This document shows positions 53,401 to 63,430 of a stretch of 64,000 nucleotides of DNA, piece by piece. The notes under the pieces are model-generated. The model did no database searches, was not told the origin of the DNA, and saw only the letters and a list, made by a program, of their open reading frames with translations. Numbering within the stretch: position 1 is the stretch's first letter; each line of letters begins with the position of its first letter. The position numbers were made by a program, and so were the translations under genes. The stretch lies in contig OZ024861.1 in assembly GCA_964017155.1 (NCBI GenBank), forward strand, positions 52,209,809-52,273,808, read 5' to 3'. This DNA is from Oasisia sp. SBJ-2009 (lineage: Eukaryota; Annelida; Polychaeta; Sabellida; Siboglinidae).

Positions 53401-56400
53401 GAAAATGTGGAATTTGGAAAAATACAAGAAGGGCGTTGAACAAGTCAGGGCGAGGGGAGATGACAGACCTAGCAGCAGTGGCCAGGGCAACGGCGCGGGC
53501 GGCCACCGCCTCCTCCGCCTTCTTGGCCTTGCGCTCGCACACGAGGGCCTGGTCCACCGACGCCTTCTGCTTGCGTTCCTCCAACAGCCGTCGCTCCAGG
53601 GCAGCCAGGGTCTGTTTGTCCTGCTGCCTGCTCGTCACCAGGTTGTGGAGTCTGCAACAACAACACATGGCTACAGCAACAACAACACATATCTACAGCA
53701 GCAACAACAACACACGTCACCAGGTTGTGCAGTCTGCAACAACAACACATGGCTACAGCAACAACAACACATATCTACAGCAGCAACAACAACACACGTC
53801 ACCAGGTTGTGGAGTCTACAACAACAACACATGGCTACAGCAACAACAACACATATCTACAGCAGCAGCAACAACAACACACGTCACCAGGTTGTGGAGT
53901 CTGCAACAACAACACATGGCTACAGCAACAACAACACATATCTACAGCAGCAACAACAACACACGTCACCAGGTTGTGCAGTCTGCAACAACAACACATG
54001 GCTACAGCAACAACAACAACACACGTCACCAGGTTGTGGAGTATACAACAACAACACATGGCTACAGCAACAACAACACATATCTACAGCAGCAGCAACA
54101 ACAACACACGTCACCAGGTTGTGGAGTCTGCAACAACAACACATGGCTACAGCAACAACAACACATATCTACAGCAGCAACAACAACACACGTCACCAGG
54201 TTGTGGAGTCTGCAACAACAACACATGGCTACAGCAACAACAACACATATCTACAGCAGCAGCAACAACAACACACGTCACCAGGTTGTGGAGTCTGCAA
54301 CAACAACACATGGCTACAGCAACAACAACACATATCTACAGCAGCAACAACAACACACGTCACCAGGTTGTGGAGTCTACAACAACAACACATGGCTACA
54401 GCAACAACAACACATATCTACAGCAGCAGCAACAACAACACACGTCACCAGGTTGTGGAGTCTGCAACAACAACACATGGCTACAGCAACAACAACACAT
54501 ATCTACAGCAGCAGCAACAACACACGTCACCAGGTTGTGGAGTCTGCAACAACAACACATGGCTACAGCAACAACAACACATATCTACAGCAGCAGCAAC
54601 AACACACGTCACCAGGTTGTGGAGTCTGCAACAACAACACATGGCTACAGCAACAACAACACTTATCTACAGCAGCAACAACAACACACGTCACCAGGTT
54701 GTGGAGTCTGCAACAACAACACATGGCTACAGCAACAACAACACATATCTACAGCAGCAGCAACAACAACACACGTCACCAGGTTGTGGAGTCTGCAACA
54801 ACAACACATGGCTACAGCAACAACAACACATATCTACAGCAGCAACAACAACACACGTCACCAGGTTGTGGAGTCTACAACAACAACACATGGCTACAGC
54901 AACAACAACACATATCTACAGCAGCAACAACAACAACACACGTCACCAGGTTGTGGAGTCTGCAACAACACACGTCTACAGCATGTCTACAGCAACAACA
55001 ACATGTCACCAGGTTGTGGAGTCTACAGCAACCTGTGTGCATGTGTTTTTGTTTGTATGTGCGTGCCTGTGTGTGTGTGTGTGTGTGTGCATGCGTGGTG
55101 TGTGTATGCATGAAAATCCTCAAATGTTATGGGGTAAAGAACCAGTTTGAAAGTGAATAGCACTAACTTAATAACAATAAACGTGACAGCGTTGTGGTGT
55201 ATATTTGTTTTCTAACATGAATACGTAACACACGACATATCAACTACAAATGCTGCCACCAGGGGATGGGATCTTGCTAGTAGCAGGTATAGTCTCACTT
55301 GTTCTGCAGACTCTCGTTGTCCTGGCGCAGCTGGTAGAGCTCTGTCTTCAGGGCCTTGTCTGTCAGCTGGGTGTTGTGGACCTGTGACCTCAGCTCCTGC
55401 TCACTGTTGCGACTGCCCTGGAGGTCTGCCTTGAGTCGCTTCACATCCGCCTCCAGTCTGAACACACAAACACACGGCGTGAACACACAAACACATGGCC
55501 TGAACACAGGGCCTGAACACACAAAACACACGGCGTGAACACACAAACACATGGCCTGAACACACAAACACATGGCATCAACACAGGGCCTGAACACACA
55601 ACACATGAACATACGACATGAACACACAAACACATGGCATGAACACAGCTGCCCTAGAGGTCAGCCTTGAGAAGCGTCACGTACATGCACATTCTGAACA
55701 CACAGTATATGTGTTCAGTGTGTTCAGGCTGTGTATGTTCAGTGGATATGGTTATCTGCAATGATGGTACTCAGTAAGGAGGGGACGAATCTCGAATTTC
55801 AGTCGAATCGAATTTCCTCAAAATTTCGAATACGAATCGAATATCAAGTCAAATATTCAGTGGTTTAAAATTCAATTACACTACTGAACAATGCCGAGAT
55901 ATCTCTAGCACAAATTCGTGCCAGAGCTGCCAACATCGTGGCCCAGGACCGATTTTGCGGTGTAGGACATATTCGAATGATGTTCATTTTCATATAGCTG
56001 CAAATTTTCAAATCGAATTAAATAGCAGGAAAACATTCGAATATTCAAAATTTTGAATACAAATCGAATATTTTTCCCTTCCTTAGTACTCAGTACTGTG
56101 AGTATTGAAGGGAATTTGTCAAAATATTATTCGTCACTATCATCATGAATAAATGTCTAAAGCATGTAGGTTGACATTAACTTTGCATTCTCTTTGATAG
56201 TCCCCATCTAGTATGTTTGCTAACATTTAACAAACAACTAAGAAAATCTCGTTTAATAGGAATTAGGGAGAAAGAAGACCCACCTGACTATGACTTCGTC
56301 CTTGTTATTCATGAAGGAGTTGGCCGCGGCGGTCGCGGCCGACGTGTTTGTGCTCTTCCCTTTCCTGCCACTAGAGGCCGCCGCCGTCGCAACGTTATCT

Positions 56401-58544
56401 TTATTCAGCTTGGCCGTTTTAGTTGCTATGGCGACACCGTTGCTGGCCTTGTAAGACTTTGTCGTTGAGTGTTCGTTGGCCGTGTTGTCGTCGGTGCAGT
56501 CGTTGAGGTTGTTGTGTCTGTTCTTGCACTGGCCTGGCGGGGGGTGCTCTATGTACTCGTAGTCGTCTATGTCCGTGTGTGGGGAGGCCGTGTGTGAGGC
56601 CGTGTGTGAGGCCGTGGCGTTGTTGTGCTTCTGTCTGTTGGCGTCGCGCCCCGTGTCACTGTTACTGTTGTTACTCTCTACTCTACTGCTGCTTGACTTT
56701 CGCGTCGACGCCGTCGTCGTCGGTGACGTTGTGTGTGGCGCCGTGGCGGAGGTTGTTGTGGTTGCCGTCGGCGACGGCGTTACACCATTTGAGATTACTT
56801 CCTCTTGTGATTTGGAAGGCAGAGCTGTAAGAGACAACACAACTGTACGATTCACATGTAACCAGGCTGCTTCAAGACAGCGTTGTCAGCAAATAGTACT
56901 TTAAATTACTTTATATTTGGGGTTACAAAATATCACGTGAAACACCAAATAAAAATTAATGATAACTGGCAGTGGCTTCACTTAAAACATTGATTTGTGG
57001 AGAAATACACATTAGCATATTCGGATGCAGCCATCCATTCCTCTACAACCTTTGTTATCCTGATACACTTTTGCAATTCAAACCTTTCCACAATTCTAGG
57101 AAGCATTATTCATTTTGACCATGTAGTTTACAAAAATCAGTCACACAAAGTGAATAGCAACAAATCTTACAGAAGACAGAATTAACCGAGGACATAAGTT
57201 TAAATGAAGCTTTCACTACTCGCCCCTCCTCCCGACACAACCCACTCACCCCCTCTCATCCCGACACGTCCCGACACAACCCCACCCGTCCCACTCACCC
57301 TTGTGTTTCTCAGGGTTCTGCAGTTCGGGTGGCAATGCTTCCCGTAGTAACTGATTGTAAAACTCATTTTCTTTTTGCACTTCCTTCTGCTTTCGCTGTC
57401 AACGAAACAACACAAAGGTCAGTGAGACAGGCACAGAGATGTTGTTGCGCACTTAAAACAGTGATATAGCCTAAGTTATAGTTAGCAAGTTTTACATGTA
57501 AATATTAAGTTTGTTATGTAATAAATGCTGCTGCTTTTCATGTAAGGGATTATTTGCAAAATACGATACATATCAGAATAAATATGCTAATGTTATACCT
57601 AGAACGTAAATTGCTGAACATTATATTTATTGATCTATGACTGTGTCTTCTGTTTTACATATACACTGTATATACAGTTATACACACAGTGCATTTTTCG
57701 TAACATATGACACTTTTGCTTGGATACAGGGACTACTGTATATATAGGTATGTATAATTATTGCGTTGCTCATATAATGAGCAATATATTCATATATAAG
57801 AGCAACGTGTTCTGCCTATGTGAATAATAACACAATAAAAACATTTAAACAATGACTACCAGCCTATCAGGGTCATACAAAGAGACACTCACCAATCGCA
57901 GTCGATATGACACGTAACTTTTGAAACCGAAGCCAAGTGTAACTACTGGGTAGCCAATGCTGCAAGAGAGAAACTGAAAGTGAGCGAGTGAGAGCAACAG
58001 GCCATGAGCGGTTGTTTTAAACAAGCGACGTTTCGCCCCATCTACTGTAGATCACATGGATCTTTGCTTAGATTTCAGTGCAATGACCTGGTTATAAATG
58101 GTGGGGATGTGGCACCATTGGTCATGATGACTCATGGTATAGATACTATTAGATAGTTCATGTGACATCAGTGTATGAATGACATCACTGCATGCCAACC
58201 AACATCAGTTGGTATCTTTTAATAAATGTCATACATTTTCGAATGTTGTACGGATTTGAAATAGATTATGGACCAACAATGTGAACTGAATAAAAATAAA
58301 AATTGAGATACCACTGACTTAAAATAATAAAGTCTAGAATTCTAACTTGGTTCTCAGCAGCTAAAACACAACAATAACTTGACGCACTCAAAGTGCCAAA
58401 GATGACGACAGAATGACTACACCAAAGATACTCACTACTGACTTGACTGTCACTTTGTCTTTCCATCAATCTAAAAATACTGATTTAGAAATTAGAAACC
58501 ACTTTGTTTTGTGTGTGCATGTATGTGCGTGCGTGCGTGTGTGT

Positions 58545-58598
<54 letters not shown>

Positions 58599-60657
58599 AT
58601 GTGCGTATGTGCGTATGTGCCTGTCGTAGTCTCACCAGTGAGCAGCAAAAGGTCTACACAGGTCCATGTGAAATGGCAGTGATTTGAGCTCTCGAAGTCG
58701 TACCGATCCCTCAATGTAGACAAACAGTAGCCATAGTGAGACAGTCGGCAGACAGATTCCCCGCTCTGTAACACCAACAGACGCTGCATCAAGAACCATG
58801 CTGATTGTCATAATCAATCAAATCTGTGGGCAGCGACTCTAAGAGGTGGCATTAGACTGAGTCCTCAGTAGTAGTTGCACCACGCTCAGTGACACAACGC
58901 TCAGTTACACGACGCTCAGTTATACGATGCTCAGTTACATGACGCTCAGTTACACCACATACCCACATGTATGTGCCCCCTCCCCCTCCCCCTCCCCCTC
59001 CCCCTCTCCCTCTCTCCCTCCAACCTACCTGTGTGCCAGACAGGGTTGGCACGTTTTCCCCACCCTGGTAAATACCGGGCGGTAATTACCGCCCTGGGAA
59101 AAACCTCAAATAGTGGTAAATACCAGACTACCTGGGAAAAACTCTTAAATGGATTAAATTTGAACAATTTTTGCAATACAAGTTACTGTACCATCACCAT
59201 AATGATACATGTGTAATTATACATCAGTGCTGTATTTAGTTTCACTTTTATTACTACTACAATTATACGATGATGTAATGCAATTTATTACTATTATAAT
59301 TATATTAAAAATCCATTTTGTTTCTCATCTGAACCATTTTTTTATAACAAGCTTACTATACACCCATTAAAATATAACTAATAATACCTACAACTATCTA
59401 ATTGTTATGGTTCAATAAAGTTCAAGTATTCATTACGCACAAGGTTAAATTCCTAGGTGAAATTCATTGAGGTTATGATGATTGATATATTCTAAACACA
59501 TCTTTTTTCTGTTTATATTTTATCTCAATTATGACATTTAGTAAACACAAATACATAATATAAAATCATTTTATAGTGGAGATTTATTGATGGGCATTCT
59601 TTCAATAGATATTGAATGGATTAAATGTGTGTCTGCACCATGGGCAATCCATGCCATGGGCCACATGGCTTATGGTGGGTGATAAAAGGGAACCATGCTT
59701 ATATAGTTAGGGAACCCATGAGTAAGAAGGCCAACATAGAAATCTCTTCATGATTATTCTAATGTAACTTGATAATGATATCCCTCCCTCCCTCCCTCCC
59801 TCCCTCCCTCCCTCCCTCCCTCCCTCCCTCCCTCCCTCCCTCCCTCCCTCCCTCCCTCCCTCCCTCCCTCCCTCCCTCCCTCCCTCCCTCCCTCCCTCCC
59901 TCCCTCCCTCCCTCCCTCCCTCCCTCCCTCCCTCCCTCCCTCCCTCCCTCCCTCCCTCCCTCCCTCCCTCCCTCCCTCCCTCCCTCCCTCCCTCCCTCCC
60001 TCCCTCCCTCCCTCCCTCCCTCCCTCCCTCCCTCCCTCCCTCCCTCCCTCCCTCCCTCCCTCCCTCCCTCCCTCCCTCCCTCCCTCCCTCCCTCCCTCCC
60101 TCCCTCCCTCCCTCCCTCCCTCCCTCCCTCCCTCCCTCCCTCCCTCCCTCCCTCCCTCCCTCCCTCCCTCCCTCCCTCCCTCCCTCCCTCCCTCCCTCCC
60201 TCCCTCCCTCCCTCCCTCCCTCCCTCCCTCCCTCCCTCCCTCCCTCCCTCCCTCCCTCCCTCCCTCCCTCCCTCCCTCCCTCCCTCCCTCCCTCCCTCCC
60301 TCCCTCCCTCCCTCCCTCCCTCCCTCCCTCCCTCCCTCCCTCCCTCCCTCCCTCCCTCCCTCCCTCCCTCCCTCCCTCCCTCCCTCCCTCCCTCCCTCCC
60401 TCCCTCCCTCCCTCCCTCCCTCCCTCCCTCCCTCCCTCCCTCCCTCCCTCCCTCCCTCCCTCCCTCCCTCCCTCTCTCCCTCTCTCCCTCTCTCCCTCTC
60501 TCCCTCTCTCCCTCTCTCCCTCCAACCTACCTGTGTGCCAGACGTACTGGACCCACACGTATGTGCTGGCAGCAAAGAAGAGCCACTGAACAGGTATAAA
60601 CAAGTAGCAGACCACGTCCGAAGTGACAGCGATGCACACAAAGAAGACAGAGAACGC
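50255..60657 (-). CDS. MACO1: Macoilin (ten 3' exons; 5' part beyond the window)
   Basis: Macoilin is an ER/nuclear-envelope membrane protein with a multi-pass N-terminus and a long C-terminal coiled coil; in worms and mammals it modulates neuronal excitability. Ten exons from 60657 down to 50255 give 1,821 coding bases, about 607 residues of an expected ~650-700. Every splice junction is GT-AG and all phases agree. Diagnostic segments are FSVFFVCIAVTSDVVCYLFI, QWLFFAASTYVWVQYVWHT, RGICLPTVSLWLLFVYIE, MDLCRPFAAH, KQKEVQKENEFYNQLL, RLKADLQGSRNSEQELRSQV, MSALAAMQDKT and a C-terminal LNPNASDYMP. The middle exon is a Thr/Ser/Asn-rich disordered linker, poorly conserved in the family. The exon with the N-terminal membrane helices is not found below 64,000. 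Confidence 0.93.
50473..50838. repeat. 39-bp minisatellite at the exon J acceptor
   Basis: About 9.4 units of GACCTGTAACACACAAACAC plus ATGAGTGACAGTGACACAA. On the coding strand each unit carries TTACAG|GTC, a copy of the acceptor and the first 3-4 bases of exon J. The first unit overlaps the real exon edge. Confidence 0.93.
50839..51434. other. Remaining intron I-J, no gene seen
   Basis: Unique intron DNA with a purine-rich middle (about 51,100-51,360). No coding signal. Confidence 0.5.
51435..51609 (-). CDS. MACO1: Macoilin exon I
   Basis: 175 bases between acceptor GTTTAG and donor AAG|GTACGA. Encodes coiled-coil residues including EVLMSALAAMQDKTTHLENS and LFSALGEAKRQMEI. Enters in phase 0, leaves in phase 1. 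Confidence 0.93.
51803..51923 (-). CDS. MACO1: Macoilin exon H
   Basis: 121 bases between acceptor TTGCAG|GAACG and donor CAG|GTTGG. Encodes NECTEVCKTRQQELESELKQ and KVREDQIRQLDRE, the conserved coiled-coil block. Confidence 0.93.
51896..52925. repeat. 44-bp minisatellite built from the exon H boundary
   Basis: About 23 units. Each unit holds the last ~16 intron bases, the TTGCAG acceptor and the first 28 bases of exon H (the complement of GTCTTACACACCTCGGTACA plus CTCGTTCC). Internal units are nearly identical (CTCGG) and differ from the real exon (CTCAG) by one base. Some units near the exon are shortened. Confidence 0.95.
52926..53468. other. Rest of intron G-H, no gene seen
   Basis: Unique intron sequence without coding or repeat signal. 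Confidence 0.5.
53469..53651 (-). CDS. MACO1: Macoilin exon G
   Basis: 183 bases between acceptor TTGCAG|ACTCC and donor TAG|GTCTGT. Encodes LHNLVTSRQQDKQTLAALER and the EEAVAARAVALATAAR segment typical of macoilins. GC-rich compared with flanks. Confidence 0.93.
   Translation of the reverse strand, partial: TPQPGDEQAAGQTDPGCPGATAVGGTQAEGVGGPGPRVRAQGQEGGGGGGRPRRCPGHCC
53633..55020. repeat. 82-85-bp minisatellite built from the exon G boundary
   Basis: About 16 units. Each contains the complement of the exon G start (CGTCACCAGGTTGTGGAGT, 19 bases) followed by the TGCAG acceptor and a CAACAA/CATGGCTACAG spacer. The long Asn/Gln/Thr ORFs across it are artefacts of the CAA repeats. A (GT)n tract follows at about 55,070-55,090. 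Confidence 0.95.
55299..55457 (-). CDS. MACO1: Macoilin exon F
   Basis: 159 bases between acceptor TTCAG|ACTGG and donor AA|GTGAGA. Encodes RLKADLQGSRNSEQELRSQV and LRQDNESLQNK, the first coiled-coil segment. Confidence 0.93.
55450..55640. repeat. Minisatellite adjacent to the exon F acceptor
   Basis: Degenerate units of CTGAACACACAAACACATGG (about 18-22 bp). On the coding strand each gives GTGTTCAG, the same string as the real acceptor, but here little or no exon sequence is included. Confidence 0.85.
55768..56100. mobile_element. Possible MITE with TCGAATA modules
   Basis: Ends roughly inverted (AGTAAGGAGGGG on the left; CCCTTCCTTAGTACT on the right) with many TCGAAT/TTCGAATA motifs inside. 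Non-coding. Sits in the intron between exons E and F. Confidence 0.45.
56284..56824 (-). CDS. MACO1: Macoilin exon E (disordered linker)
   Basis: 541 bases between acceptor TTACAG|CTCTG and donor CAG|GTGGGT. Thr/Ser/Ala/Asn-rich, with an EYIEHPPPGQCKNRH segment corresponding to the 'IEYMENH' stretch of vertebrate macoilin. Ends at the start of the coiled coil (DEVIVR). Confidence 0.85.
56825..57298. other. Intron D-E, no gene seen
   Basis: Unique intron. A C-rich CCCGACAC repeat lies just before the exon D donor (57,230-57,295). Confidence 0.5.
57299..57395 (-). CDS. MACO1: Macoilin exon D
   Basis: 97 bases between acceptor TGACAG|CGAAAG and donor AAGG|GTGAGT. Encodes RKQKEVQKENEFYNQLLREA and LPPELQNPEKHK. 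Confidence 0.93.
57396..57892. other. Intron C-D, no gene seen
   Basis: AT-rich intron with scattered TATA-type short repeats (57,650-57,800). Confidence 0.5.
57893..57959 (-). CDS. MACO1: Macoilin exon C
   Basis: 67 bases between acceptor TTGCAG|CATTGG and donor TTG|GTGAGT. Encodes IGYPVVTLGFGFKSYVSYRL, the last membrane-proximal segment. Confidence 0.93.
57960..58635. other. Intron B-C with (TG)n microsatellite
   Basis: A (TG/CG)n tract occupies about 58,510-58,622, ending 13 bases beyond the exon B donor. The rest is unique. Confidence 0.8.
58636..58765 (-). CDS. MACO1: Macoilin exon B
   Basis: 130 bases between acceptor TTACAG|AGCGG and donor CTG|GTGAGA. Encodes RGICLPTVSLWLLFVYIE (a membrane helix) and MDLCRPFAAH. 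Confidence 0.93.
58975..59041. repeat. Second copy of the exon A donor region next to a (CCCCCT)n tract
   Basis: The string ending CCAACCTACCTGTGTGCCAG at about 59,020-59,040 is identical to the exon A donor boundary at 60,521-60,541, including 12 exon bases and the flanking CTCCCTCTCT. Here it abuts a C-rich tract and a MITE-like sequence. Confidence 0.9.
59039..59200 (+). mobile_element. hAT-like MITE fragment beginning CAGGGTTGGCA
   Basis: Starts CAGGGTTGGCACG, a common hAT-type terminus, and includes the exact 18-bp palindrome GGGCGGTAATTACCGCCC (59077-59094) and repeated GGTAAATACC units. No clear other end. DNA from 59,200 to 59,780 is AT-rich and featureless. Confidence 0.5.
59781..60528. 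repeat. (CCCT)n tract of about 690 bp plus (CCCTCTCT)n edge
   Basis: A virtually uninterrupted TCCC repeat to about 60,472, then CTCTCTCC units up to the exon A donor at 60,530. The other strand is (GGGA)n, a strict purine strand able to form G-quadruplex or triplex. The Pro-Ser and Arg-Glu-Gly ORFs here are artefacts. True length is hard to assemble. Confidence 0.97.
60531..60657 (-). CDS. MACO1: Macoilin exon A (first exon in window)
   Basis: 127 bases between acceptor TTGCAG|GCGTTC and donor CACAG|GTAGGT. Encodes a membrane segment, FSVFFVCIAVTSDVVCYLFI and QWLFFAASTYVWVQYVWHT, nearly identical to known macoilins. Confidence 0.95.
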
Positions 60658-60664
60658 CTGCAAC

Positions 60665-60910
60665 AGAACAACAACATGGTCAGTTAGAGCAACAACATGG
60701 TCAGTTAGAGCAACAACATGGTCAGTCAGAGCAACAGCATGGTCAGTCAGAACAACAACATGGTCAGTCAGAGCAACAACATGGTCAGTCAGAGCAACAA
60801 CATGGTCAATCAGAGCAACAACATGGTCAGTCAGAGCAACAACATGGTCAATCAGAGCAACAACATGGTCAGTCAGAGCAACAACATAGTCAGTCAGAGA
60901 AAGAAAATGG
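60665..60910. repeat. 21-bp minisatellite upstream of exon A
   Basis: About 11 units of CAACAACATGGTCAGTCAGA(G). On the coding strand it lies just before the TTGCAG acceptor, without exon sequence in the unit. Looser ATCAACAAATGTCAGT repeats follow to about 61,010. Confidence 0.93.
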
Positions 60911-61080
60911 TCAGTCAGAGTATCAACAAGTATCAACAAATGTCAGTCATAGTATCAACAAATGTCAGTTAAAGTATCAACAAATGTCAGTTCGAGTAAC
61001 AACATGTTTGCAGTAACAACATGTCATAGTAACAATAATATCAACAGTGTCACAAGTATCCATCAGAATGACACTAACGA

Positions 61081-61200
61081 CAGTCAGCATGACAACTACG
61101 GTGTCAGTCAGCATGACAACTACGGTGTCAGTCAGCATGACAACTACTGTGTCAGTCAGCATGACAACTACAGTGTCAGTCAGCATGACAACATTGGTGT
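61081..61200. repeat. 24-bp minisatellite, five units
   Basis: CAGTCAGCATGACAACTACG plus GTGT, five copies, in the 5' intron of macoilin. Confidence 0.93.
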
Positions 61201-61889
61201 TGGCCAGTACTTCAACATTTAACATTTGTAATCATTACTATGACCTCATCCTGCAAGAACAACTGGAGTCACTCAGAGTAACAACAACTGCACCGGTCAA
61301 TACGACATGACGCTTTGATCAGATCAGAGAGCAAAGTATCCACAGTTTACATGTACTAGATAGACATGTGCTTTATGGGAGATGATATCACTGTTTTATA
61401 TATGGCCTCCGTCTAAATATATATATTATTCTTTGCAACATCTTAGTTTGTCAAGATTTACACAACAAATTATTTAAATCATGACTTCACAATGAAATAA
61501 AAAAATGTCAGTTTAATAGTGTTTTAGAGATACCTTCTGCCTGAATTTGAGCCCTTCCTATTCCTAATTCACTGGGTCTACTGGTAGGTCTGTGGAATGT
61601 TTTTAATTGTTGTGGCATCGCTTGGTTTCAGTGACTGAAGCCATGTACTCTACACCAAGGCAGTGGGCAATGGCAGGCAGACAGTGACAGGCAGACAGTG
61701 ACAGGCAGACAGTGACAGGCAGACAGGGCAACTCTCACATCCTCTCATTGTTATGTGGCAGGCCAGCATTCTTTGAAATGATGACCAGTTGTCATAGCAA
61801 CAGCACTTTCTCACCTACACACCCTGGCAGGAGGCTTGGTTCACTCCTGTCTCATTGCATGTGGTGGACTCTCAGTACCATTACATGTG
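61201..61889. other. Macoilin 5' intron, mostly unique
   Basis: A CAGGCAGACAGTGA repeat (about 61,672-61,728) is the only structure seen. No exon matching the missing N-terminal macoilin helices. Confidence 0.5.
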
Positions 61890-62120
61890 ACCCCCCATTG
61901 CATTTGACCCCCATTACATGTGCCCCTCCATTACATGTGCCCCTCCATTACATGTGCCCCTCCATTACATGTGACCCTCCATAACATGTGACCCCCATAA
62001 CATGTGACCCTCCACTACATTACATGTGACCCCCATTACATTTGACTATCCCCTACATGTGACCCTTCATTACATGTGACTCTCCATGTGACCTTCCACT
62101 ACATGTGACCTTCCACTACA
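61890..62120. repeat. Degenerate ACATGTGACCC repeats
   Basis: About 15 irregular units of CCATTACATGTGACCC-like sequence (12-17 bp). Confidence 0.85.
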
Positions 62121-62754
62121 TGTGACTCTCCCACATTATAAAAGTCAAGATTTATGTGAGCCTATTGTATTGCACAACATTTTTAGTACAGAAAAACTAC
62201 ACTTTTCCCACAAACCCCCAAAGCAGATGATGGCTTCTTGGGGCCAATCTGGTGGCTACGTATTATATTGGTGGTCCACATCTGTTTCTATCAATCAGTA
62301 AATGATGTTACGTGAATTGATACTACATTCTCATTAACCTGTGATGGCCTCTGATCTGTAAGACATGTCACTCAGTCAGCTGTGTTCCTGGCATCATCTC
62401 CACACACAGCAAACATCTCACTTCACAACCACCCTCCTGTGCAGCCACAAAGGCTGACCTGGTATTACGCCTTCAAGGAGTCACCATGGCAACAGGAGAT
62501 CTTGATTTGACGCAACAAAGGAGCTGCAGCTTGCACCTGAAGGCTGGAGTGAGACAGAGAGTGAGAGAGAGAGTGAGAGAGAGAGTGAGAGAGAGAGCAG
62601 TGACAAGGATCTAGTCACATCCTCTACCAATCATCTCCAGCCTCATGCATCAGCATAGTAATTAGCAAATCCACTTGGCTTCACTCTAAGTACTGCCATC
62701 AGCCAACTGTGATGGTCTGGTCTATTAGAGCCTCAGCTCTAGCCCAGTGACACA
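62121..62754. other. Macoilin 5' intron, (GA)n patch
   Basis: Contains a GAGAGTGA-type tract at about 62,550-62,600. Otherwise nothing supported. Confidence 0.5.
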
Positions 62755-63066
62755 GACAAAGACACAGACACCGACACCAGCCGGAGTCTGGTGACACAGA
62801 CACAGATGCCAGCCAGTGTCTGGTGACACAGATGCCAGCCAGTGTCTGGTGACACAGACGCCAGCCAGAGTCTGGTGACACAGACACAGATGACAGCCAG
62901 TGTCTGGTGACACAGACACAAATGACAGCCAGTGTCTGGTGACACAGACAAAGACGCCAGCCAGTGTCTGGTGACACAGACGCCAGCCAGTGTCTGGTGA
63001 CACAGACAAAGACACAGATGACAGCCAGTGTCTGGTGACACAGACGCCAGCCAGTGTCTGGTGACA
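62755..63066. repeat. Minisatellite of AGCCAGTGTCTGGTGACACAG units
   Basis: About 12 units of 26-38 bp sharing GCCAGTGTCTGGTGACACAG. Unit-length variation comes from optional ACACAGATG insertions. Confidence 0.93.
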
Positions 63067-63189
63067 CTAAGAAAACTAGCTAAGCATTCATTGTATGTTT
63101 GTTATACTGTTGTGTCTACATTTTTCTTATCTGTCATAGTATGTTAACTATGCTGTCAAAGCCACATATTTCAAATCATCATCTACTAC

Positions 63190-63430
63190 AAGAATTTGCA
63201 GTTAGCCCTGTCTGACTCTACTACAAGAATTTGCAGTTAGCCCTGTCTGCCTCTGCTACAAGAATTTGCAGTTAGCCCTGCCTGCCTCTGCTACAAGAAC
63301 TTGCAGTCAGCACTGTCTGTCTCTGCTAAAAAGAATTGCAGTTAGCCCTGCCTGTCTCTGCTACAAGAACTTGCAGTTAGCCCATTCTGCCTCTGCTAAC
63401 AGTGCTATAGGAACTTGCAGTTAGCCATGT
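63190..63430. repeat. About 36-bp minisatellite, six to seven units
   Basis: Units contain CTACAAGAATTTGCAGTTAG followed by CCCTGYCTGCCTCTG. Each carries TTTGCAG, an acceptor-like string on the + strand (opposite to macoilin). Confidence 0.9.

Noticed and set aside
53394..55160. 588-, 584- and 462-residue Asn/Gln/Thr-rich + strand ORFs
   Set aside because: They read the CAACAA-rich minisatellite at exon G in all three frames; the real coding strand is the opposite one.
59769..60599. Long Pro-Ser (+) and Arg-Glu-Gly (-) ORFs of 276-410 residues
   Set aside because: They are translations of the (CCCT)n microsatellite and overlap macoilin exon A on the other frame.
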